The notes beneath the pieces were generated by a model. That model was not told where the DNA came from. It made no database searches and saw only the letters and a program-made list of their open reading frames with translations. Both the position numbers and the translations under genes were made by a program. A DNA stretch of 11,290 nucleotides from Balneola sp. (lineage in GTDB: Bacteria; Bacteroidota; Rhodothermia; Balneolales; Balneolaceae). Location: assembly GCA_002730655.1 (NCBI GenBank), contig PCAT01000073.1, positions 1 through 11,290 on the forward strand, given 5' to 3'. This document shows positions 6,729 to 11,290 of this stretch, one piece after another (position 1 is the first letter of the stretch; each line of letters starts with the position of its first letter).

Positions 6729-7529
6729 ATGAGTAATTCACTCAAGCGAATTCTAGTAGCACTACCTGCTGCCATTTTATTTGTATGGATGGCATGGATG
6801 GGAGGGTGGTATTTTAAAACAATGATTATAGGAATTACCCTACTCATTCAATTTGAGTTAATCAGGCTATTAGATGGAGCATTAACCCCTAGCGACTCAA
6901 TTTTTCCTTATTCATTTGGGTTATGGGTTTTATTATCAACAGAACTTCCTTACGTCTTTGAAATAGGCTTACTTCTTTTTTTACTGTTTGTTTCAAGGCA
7001 AACATTTAGTTCCTCTTCCGCTAGTATCCCAAAGCTGAGTTCAACCTTTTTTGCTGGCCTTTATGCACCATTAGGTATGCTTAGTCTTATATTGATTGAT
7101 AATTTTGGGACGAAAGTAGACGGATTTATACTAACCATTATGTTGGTATTCATGGTATGGGGAGCAGATAGTTTGGCTTATTTTGGAGGCAAAGCCTTTG
7201 GCAAACATCCATTAGCACCTACTATCAGTCCTAATAAAACTTGGGAAGGATTAGTATTTGGTTATCTAGGTAGTTTTATGGGAATGCTATTAGTTTATTT
7301 TGTAATACCTTTTGATAAGCCTTTAACCCTGCTTGAATTACTTCCAATGGCAGTATTGGCAGCTACCTTCGGTCCGATTGGAGATCTACTAGAAAGCAAA
7401 ATCAAAAGAAAAGCGAATGCAAAAGATTCCTCGGCTTTAATTCCTGGGCATGGAGGATTTTTTGATCGGTTTGATGCTTTATTATTGGCTGCTCCGGCAG
7501 CGTATGTTTACATTCGATTTATATTTTAA
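6729..7529 (+). CDS. cdsA: Phosphatidate cytidylyltransferase (CDP-diacylglycerol synthase)
   Basis: CdsA activates phosphatidic acid with CTP to CDP-diacylglycerol, the branch-point precursor of all phosphoglycerolipids, in the cytoplasmic membrane. The 266-aa polytopic protein has about seven to eight hydrophobic segments. It carries WGADSLAYFGGKAFGKH (from 144) and SPNKTWEG (167-174), and the full family signature at 223-249: S-K-I-K-R, K232-D233, L-I-P, H241-G-G, D246-R-F-D249. The Asp/Lys/His residues of this block coordinate Mg2+ and the nucleotide. ATG is 1 nt after the DUF2007 stop, placing it third in the CPBP-DUF2007-cdsA unit. Its TAA overlaps the TAA of the convergent MauE-like gene on the other strand. 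Length and motifs are complete. Confidence 0.96.
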   Translation: MSNSLKRILVALPAAILFVWMAWMGGWYFKTMIIGITLLIQFELIRLLDGALTPSDSIFPYSFGLWVLLSTELPYVFEIGLLLFLLFVSRQTFSSSSASIPKLSSTFFAGLYAPLGMLSLILIDNFGTKVDGFILTIMLVFMVWGADSLAYFGGKAFGKHPLAPTISPNKTWEGLVFGYLGSFMGMLLVYFVIPFDKPLTLLELLPMAVLAATFGPIGDLLESKIKRKANAKDSSALIPGHGGFFDRFDALLLAAPAAYVYIRFIF

Positions 7530-7975
7530 TCGACTAATTGGGTTTTTGCTAGTTTGGTATTTCCATATATGCCATAAATGATCAAAATCATCAAAACTCC
7601 ATTTTTTGTAAGGGTAGCATTAGGGCCAGAAAGTAAATCAAATGCACCAAAACATCCACAAGCTGCTACCTGAGTTCCCTGGAATTTAAAAAATAAGAGA
7701 ACAGAGGATAGCGATAAAATTAAGAGTGCAGATGTGAGATAGGACCAAAAAGTGTAATGGTTCAATACCAATAGAATACCAAGGACTAACTCAAGGATGG
7801 TTATGCTAAGTACGATGATTCCTTTATACTCAATGAGCCAATAAATATTCATACTTAGTAACTCAACTAAATATTGAGCATCACTGCTGTCAATGAATTT
7901 GCCGATACTGGATAGTATAAATATGGCTCCCACAAAGATTCGCACGCCCGTATGTAAAGAAAATGTAAGATTCAC
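7526..7975 (-). CDS. MauE/DoxX-like integral membrane protein with CGCF motif
   Basis: This 149-aa four-helix membrane protein has helices at about 10-27, 45-70, 76-97 and 124-138. The first helix region contains VRIFVGAIFILSSIGKF, a DoxX/MauE-like opening. The extracytoplasmic loop before helix 4 holds ACGCFG (C106, C108), as in MauE-type proteins associated with electron transfer or disulfide chemistry. Functions in this family are mostly unproven; a role in redox handling of a periplasmic partner is inference, and no partner thioredoxin-like gene is visible here. The start at 7975 gives a hydrophilic residue or two before the first helix, and a candidate -7 element lies 38 nt upstream. It is convergent with cdsA: the two TAA stops overlap in a TTAA palindrome, so neither has room for its own terminator. 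Confidence 0.8.
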   Translation of the reverse strand: MNLTFSLHTGVRIFVGAIFILSSIGKFIDSSDAQYLVELLSMNIYWLIEYKGIIVLSITILELVLGILLVLNHYTFWSYLTSALLILSLSSVLLFFKFQGTQVAACGCFGAFDLLSGPNATLTKNGVLMILIIYGIYGNTKLAKTQLVD

Positions 7976-8012
7976 AGCAGAATGGTATTGAAGAATTTTT
8001 AGTTTGTGAGAA

Positions 8013-8020
8013 CAAATATA
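8013..8020 (-). promoter_or_regulatory. Candidate -7 promoter element for the MauE-like gene
   Basis: On the minus strand this reads TATATTTG, an exact TAnnTTTG match, 37 nt before the ATG. I see no TTG or TTTG at the expected -33 spacing, so support rests on one box in an AT-rich gap. Confidence 0.35.
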
Positions 8021-8081
8021 GTATGTTTATAATAATGTGTTTGATTTTTTCTGGTTTATGTTGCGTAGTCGAATCTAGTTA

Positions 8082-8100
8082 GGTGATAATATTAGTCACC
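8082..8100 (+). repeat. Interrupted inverted repeat GGTGA-N9-TCACC
   Basis: The 5-bp arms GGTGA and TCACC enclose an AT-rich 9-nt centre in the divergent gap between the MauE-like gene and the TIGR01777 gene. It has the size of a small regulator operator. There is no T-run after it in the plus direction, so it does not look like a terminator for that strand. No regulator is encoded nearby. Confidence 0.3.
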
Positions 8101-8111
8101 AAAAAATAGCT

Positions 8112-8137
8112 AAGCTAAAACATTAATTTATTAGCTT
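8112..8137 (+). repeat. Perfect 7-bp inverted repeat AAGCTAA-N12-TTAGCTT
   Basis: AAGCTAA (8112-8118) and TTAGCTT (8131-8137) are exact reverse complements around an AT-only-rich loop, 51 nt before the ATG of the TIGR01777 gene. It may be an operator or a leader hairpin, but in such AT-rich DNA a chance repeat cannot be excluded. Confidence 0.3.
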
Positions 8138-8188
8138 GATATTCTACCTTGTTCATTAAATTAATTACGAAAAGTATAAGGGGATAGG

Positions 8189-9088
8189 ATGACAAAAATA
8201 GTAGTGAGTGGTGGCACTGGATTTATAGGTTCAGATATATGTATAGAGCTTCTACAAAAAAATTATGAGCTCATAATTATCACTAGAAATCCATATAAAT
8301 ATGAAGCGGATAAGGCTAAGAACTTACGTTATGTATCTTGGGATGATTCGTTACATGCAATCATGGATGAAGCTGATGCTGTCATTCATTTGGCCGGTGA
8401 ACCGTTAATTGGTGGACGATGGACTGAAAGTGTAAAGAAAAAAATCTACAATTCTCGCATACAATCAACGAGGAAGCTTGTCAAAGCAATAACTTCGTCA
8501 AAAAATAGACCTAAAGTATTCATATCTGCTTCTGCAGCAGGGTATTATGGAAATGCTGGAATAAATTGGTGCAGGGAGGAAGATTCACCTGGGGACGATT
8601 TTTTGGCAAAGCTATGCTTCGATTGGGAAAAAGAGGCGAAGGTAGCCAAGGAGTTAGGAGTACGAGTGGTTAATCCTCGTATTGGAATTGTTTTAGGTCA
8701 CAATGGTGGGGCACTAAAGAGTATGCTCATTCCCTTTCGACTAGGTTTAGGTGGGTCTATTGGACCTGGGACTCAATTCATGAGCTGGATTCATCTACGG
8801 GATTTAGCCCGTGCTATCATACATTTTTTAGAAAATGACCATATTGAGGGGCCCGTAAATATGTGTGCTCCTGAGCCTGTAACAATGGATGTATTTACGC
8901 ACATTTTGGCTAAAACAATGCATAGTCTCAACCTATTTACTGTTCCAAGCTTTGCCCTAAAACTTATTTTTGGAGAGGGTGCCCAACCAATTCTAGACAG
9001 TATTAGAATGAAGGCGGGAGTTTTAGAGGTCATTGGATTCACGTATATGTACGAAGATTTAGAAGAGGCACTTTTCGATTTAGTGTAG
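8189..9088 (+). CDS. TIGR01777 family NAD(P)-binding oxidoreductase/epimerase (YfcH-like)
   Basis: This 299-aa extended-SDR (Rossmann) protein of the TIGR01777 group is widespread but without an established reaction. The N-terminal GGTGFIG (8-14) is the dinucleotide loop; HLAGEPLIGGRW (67-78) follows the fourth strand; SASAAGYYG (113-121) contains the Tyr of the SDR active site; WEKEA (146-150) lies where the family has a conserved helix; and SWIHLRDLARA (199-209) precedes the C-terminal DUF1731 region (about 250-297). AAGGGG at 8178-8183, 5 nt before the ATG, is a clear Shine-Dalgarno-like site and supports this start. It is divergent from the MauE-like gene, with a 213-nt gap containing two inverted repeats. 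The substrate cannot be predicted from context. Confidence 0.92.
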   Translation: MTKIVVSGGTGFIGSDICIELLQKNYELIIITRNPYKYEADKAKNLRYVSWDDSLHAIMDEADAVIHLAGEPLIGGRWTESVKKKIYNSRIQSTRKLVKAITSSKNRPKVFISASAAGYYGNAGINWCREEDSPGDDFLAKLCFDWEKEAKVAKELGVRVVNPRIGIVLGHNGGALKSMLIPFRLGLGGSIGPGTQFMSWIHLRDLARAIIHFLENDHIEGPVNMCAPEPVTMDVFTHILAKTMHSLNLFTVPSFALKLIFGEGAQPILDSIRMKAGVLEVIGFTYMYEDLEEALFDLV

Positions 9089-9179
9089 AATAATCTTTGT
9101 TTTAAGCCTAAGTAGTATCGATTCTAGATAAGTATGTAAAGAGGAATTACTTACAAGAAAACTTGTTTTTTATTTAGAG

Positions 9180-9187
9180 TATATTTG
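9180..9187 (+). promoter_or_regulatory. Candidate -7 promoter element before the 130-aa gene
   Basis: TATATTTG exactly matches TAnnTTTG and ends 4 nt before the ATG at 9192. If used, the transcript would be leaderless or begin at the start codon. No TTG lies at the standard -33 distance (the nearest, at 9163-9165, is only 14 nt away). Confidence 0.35.
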
Positions 9188-9191
9188 AATT

Positions 9192-9584
9192 ATGAAAAAC
9201 ATCCCATTTTATATAGACGGTGTACACGGTGGTTTTATGCGAGTTGAGGGCATCATGCGCCTAGAAAAGAACAGATTATATTTAGAGTTCCAAATAAAAG
9301 ATGCAGTGATAAAAGCATATAAATCGCCAATTAAAACCCATCACTTGGCATTAGAGGATATCGATGCTATAGAAACTAAGTTAGGATGGTTCCGCACCCG
9401 ATTATGGATTCATGTTCAGAGTGGTAAAATACTTGAGGCTATTCCTGGCAACGAACTAACCCAACGTGTTTTTTCGTTTAAACGAGCGCATAGGCTTGCA
9501 CTAGCCAACATGGTTTCTCAGTTCAATTTAGCACTTTCGGAACTAAAGCTAAAAGAACTTGACCAAAAGTACCGGACATCATAA
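9192..9584 (+). CDS. Conserved-looking hypothetical protein, possibly PH-like
   Basis: I do not recognise this 130-aa protein with certainty. It has no signal peptide or membrane helix. The first 90 residues alternate short strands (RVEGIMRLEKNRLYLEFQIKD, then SPIKTHHLALEDIDAIET, then RTRLWIHVQS, then ILEAIPG), and a long amphipathic helix (about 97-123) rich in Leu, Ala and Lys follows. Seven or so strands capped by one C-terminal helix is the order of a bacterial pleckstrin-homology (bPH/GRAM-like) fold, and phrases such as L-x-x-I-D-A-I-E are common there; this is a fold guess only. ATG 9192 directly follows a candidate -7 box. The gene is convergent with asd, with 24 nt between the stops and no clear terminator. 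Codon use looks like that of the neighbours, and the clean frame supports a real gene. Confidence 0.65.
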   Translation: MKNIPFYIDGVHGGFMRVEGIMRLEKNRLYLEFQIKDAVIKAYKSPIKTHHLALEDIDAIETKLGWFRTRLWIHVQSGKILEAIPGNELTQRVFSFKRAHRLALANMVSQFNLALSELKLKELDQKYRTS

Positions 9585-9608
9585 ACTAGAGTAAAAGACG
9601 ATCCAGTC

Positions 9609-10652
9609 CTATATCTGTTTTAGATAGCCTTTTTTATGAAATAATTCTGCATTCAAAATAGCCCCACCAGCCGCACCTCGAATTGTATTGTGAGCCATAC
9701 AAACGAAGTTAATGTGAAAGAAATCACCTTCTCGTATTCGCCCGATATGTAAACTCATCCCTTTATCACAATCGGCATGAAGTCTTGGTTGAGGATAGCT
9801 CTGTTGTTCGTACAGATAATACAGTTGAGCAGGCGAGGTAGGTAAGTTCATATTTGCAATGGGGTTTGGATACTCTTTGAGGGTTTGAATTACTTCTTCC
9901 GCCGAAGAAGGTTTAGTGGAAAATCTACAACTTACCGCTGCCATATGTCCATTAAATGTATGAACACGAGTACAAGTTGCATCCACTGTAAATGATGGGC
10001 GTTCAATGAGCGTTGAGTTTAATAATCCTAATATTTTTTGTGTTTCTGGTGCAATTTTTGGCTCCTCAGCTGATATGAATGGAATGACATTAGCTAGAAT
10101 ATCTAAACTTGATACCCCTGGATAACCAGCGCCAGATAAAGCCTGCAAAGTGGTCAAGGAAAGATTCTTAAGACCAAAACGGTCATGTAGCGGCTTGAGT
10201 GCGAGCGAGAGGGGTACTGCAACACAGTTTGTATTCGTTACAATCCATCCGAATCCGTCCTGACTTGAAATCTGTGAGATATGGTCTGGATTGACCTCTG
10301 GAATTAATAAAGGTACATTAGGATCTTGGCGATACTTTTTGGCATTAGAAATTACAGGAATACTGGCTTTGGCAAAGCAGGCCTCAATGTCACTTGCTAC
10401 ATTCGAATCCAGCCCAGAAAATACAAAATCAACAGAGCCAAGTGCCTCAGGTGTACACTCTTTAATTGTTAAATGAGCTATTTCATCGGACATGGGAACA
10501 TCTTCAATCCAATTAACCGCTTCTGCATATGGTTTGCTAGCAGAGCGCTGAGAAGCTCCTAAAGCAGTGATGGTAAACCATGGGCGCTTACTTAATAGGC
10601 GAATAAATTTTTACCCGACAGCGCCTGTAGCGCCTAATATTCCTACGTTCAT
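9609..10652 (-). pseudogene. asd: Aspartate-semialdehyde dehydrogenase, interrupted by TAA at codon 14
   Basis: Asd reduces aspartyl-4-phosphate with NADPH to aspartate semialdehyde, feeding lysine/diaminopimelate, threonine and methionine synthesis. It is the archaeal/fungal-type (TIGR00978-like) enzyme: 347 residues if read through, the normal length. The N-terminus from ATG 10652-10650 is MNVGILGATGAVG, then TAA (10613-10611), then KFIRLLSKRPWFTITALGAS. The family has Gln at this place (GATGAVGQKF), so one C-to-T change of CAA explains it. The rest is open to TAG at 9609: SNAKKYR, the nucleophile Cys143 in TNTNC, SGAGYPGVS, the substrate and base residues Arg229 and His236 in TRV-GH, and HNTIRGAAGGA near the end. 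The next ATG, codon 54 (10493), would lose the NADPH-binding loop, so restart there should not give an active enzyme. Identity is certain; whether the stop is biological is not. Confidence 0.92.
10611..10613 (-). other. In-frame TAA replacing the conserved Gln codon of asd
   Basis: The minus-strand codons read GCT-GTC-GGG-TAA-AAA-TTT-ATT. The expected codon is CAA, differing by one transition (G to A at 10613 on the plus strand). Both sides are in the same frame, so an indel is not needed to explain it. Confidence 0.9.
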
Positions 10653-10694
10653 ATGTTTTTAGAGTGAGTGAAAGATAAGAGTAATTAGTATATG

Positions 10695-10716
10695 GACTTA
10701 GTTATTAAACTTAGTC
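10695..10716. repeat. 22-bp imperfect palindrome between asd and glycyl-tRNA synthetase
   Basis: GACTTAGTT and AACTTAGTC are near-reverse complements (eight of nine pairs) around a 4-nt ATTA centre. The half sequence ACTTAGT also occurs as a direct repeat within it. It lies 43 nt upstream of the asd ATG and 122 nt upstream of the glycyl-tRNA synthetase ATG. The symmetry and length suit a dimeric repressor operator, but no regulator or copy elsewhere in the window supports this. Confidence 0.35.
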
Positions 10717-10837
10717 AGCACACATTTATTTACTTAATAGGTAAAAATAATATTTTTAATTAAAAAAGGGTTCTTAAATAGCCGAATAGAATTGGTATCT
10801 TTCCTTAGGTTCAAATATTAATAACAAAACTAGTACG

Positions 10838-11290
10838 ATGTCGAATGTAGATAGTTTAGATACCATTGTGTCCTTGGCCAAAGCACGAGGCTTTATTTTT
10901 CAATCCTCGGAGATATATGGTGGCTTAAGTGCGGTTTATGATTATGGACCTTTAGGCGTTGAACTAAAGCGAAATATCCAAAATGCCTGGTGGAAAGATA
11001 TGACGCAACGCCATGAAAATATTGTCGGGGTAGATGCAGCTGTTTTTATGCATCCAAAAGTGTGGGAGGCTTCTGGCCATGTTGGGGGATTTAATGATCC
11101 AATGATCGATGACAAGCAGTCTAAAAAACGATATCGTGCAGATATGTTGATCGAGGATTGTATTTTAAAACTGGAAAAAGATGGAAAGAAAGAAAAAGCT
11201 GCTGAAATTCAAGAATTATTGGATACGTCTGGAACTCGAAAAAATTTGACAGAAGATTTATACGATATAATTATTGAAAATGAGATAAAA
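10838..11290 (+). CDS. glyQS: Glycyl-tRNA synthetase, alpha2 type, N-terminal part (cut by window edge)
   Basis: This cytoplasmic class II aminoacyl-tRNA synthetase charges tRNA-Gly. I translated 151 codons from ATG 10838. They match the single-chain (alpha2) enzyme: LAKARGFIFQSSEIYGGLSA-like motif 1 region (about 13-32), VYDYGPLGVELKRNI (33-47), WW-DM, and VGVDAAVFMHPKVWEASGHVGGFNDPM (about 64-90), which contributes to glycine and ATP binding. A Lys/Glu-rich insertion (about 106-140) with no cysteine pairs follows, which is common in the Bacteroidota-type enzymes. The gene has a 185-nt upstream gap shared divergently with asd and containing a palindrome; TATCTTTC at 10796-10803 is one base from the -7 consensus, which is weak evidence. 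Motifs 2 and 3 and the anticodon domain lie beyond the window. Confidence 0.96.
   Translation, partial: MSNVDSLDTIVSLAKARGFIFQSSEIYGGLSAVYDYGPLGVELKRNIQNAWWKDMTQRHENIVGVDAAVFMHPKVWEASGHVGGFNDPMIDDKQSKKRYRADMLIEDCILKLEKDGKKEKAAEIQELLDTSGTRKNLTEDLYDIIIENEIK

Noticed and set aside
10291..10476. Plus-strand 61-codon ORF
   Set aside because: It lies wholly antisense within asd, whose frame has strong family motifs; the plus-strand peptide shows no recognisable pattern.
10611..10613. Genome-wide reassignment of UAA to glutamine
   Set aside because: TAA ends the sugar transferase, accA, DUF2085, DUF4199, CPBP and cdsA genes at the correct family lengths, so UAA is a normal stop here.
1..11290. CRISPR arrays, insertion sequences, tRNA or rRNA genes, prophage or defence genes
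   Set aside because: I saw no regularly spaced repeats, transposase or integrase motifs, cloverleaf-like segments or defence-type domains; almost all the DNA is accounted for by housekeeping and membrane-protein genes.

Overview
The window looks like ordinary chromosomal housekeeping DNA from a low-GC member of the Bacteroidota/Balneolota group. The evidence is the almost complete absence of strong Shine-Dalgarno sites, several exact TAnnTTTG elements (the -7 box of Bacteroidota sigma-70) in front of genes, and a set of families common there: DUF4199, DUF2007, DUF2085, a MauE/DoxX-like protein and the single-chain glycyl-tRNA synthetase. A Balneola-like lineage is my best guess, but it is inferred from family content and gene flavour and was not tested.

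Layout. The left edge holds the N-terminal part of tgt (queuine tRNA-ribosyltransferase) on the minus strand. It is divergent from a polyprenyl-phosphate sugar-1-phosphate transferase and a polyprenol-phosphate mannose synthase-like glycosyltransferase, two membrane-associated enzymes that prepare lipid-linked sugars. Next comes accA (fatty-acid synthesis), tightly followed by a hotdog thioesterase and a DUF2085 membrane protein, and this group ends at a probable terminator. A solitary DUF4199 membrane protein follows, with a good rho-independent terminator behind it. A close-packed trio encodes a CPBP/Abi intramembrane protease, a DUF2007 protein and cdsA (CDP-diacylglycerol synthase). It meets a convergent MauE/DoxX-like membrane protein with overlapping stop codons.

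The right part holds a TIGR01777-type NAD(P)-binding epimerase/oxidoreductase, a 130-aa protein of unknown function, and a minus-strand aspartate-semialdehyde dehydrogenase gene (asd). The right edge has the start of glycyl-tRNA synthetase. The recurring theme is envelope and lipid metabolism (AccA, CdsA, lipid-linked sugars, small membrane proteins) mixed with tRNA and amino-acid housekeeping.

The most notable observation is that asd is interrupted at codon 14 by an in-frame TAA inside the conserved GATGAVGQ dinucleotide-binding loop, exactly where the family has Gln. The remaining frame is open to its natural end. This is either a real nonsense mutation in a normally essential gene or a base error. 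A second oddity is that tgt and the divergent sugar transferase both lack any in-frame ATG start. I found no mobile element, CRISPR array, RNA gene or defence system, and nothing that convincingly amounts to a new multi-gene system.
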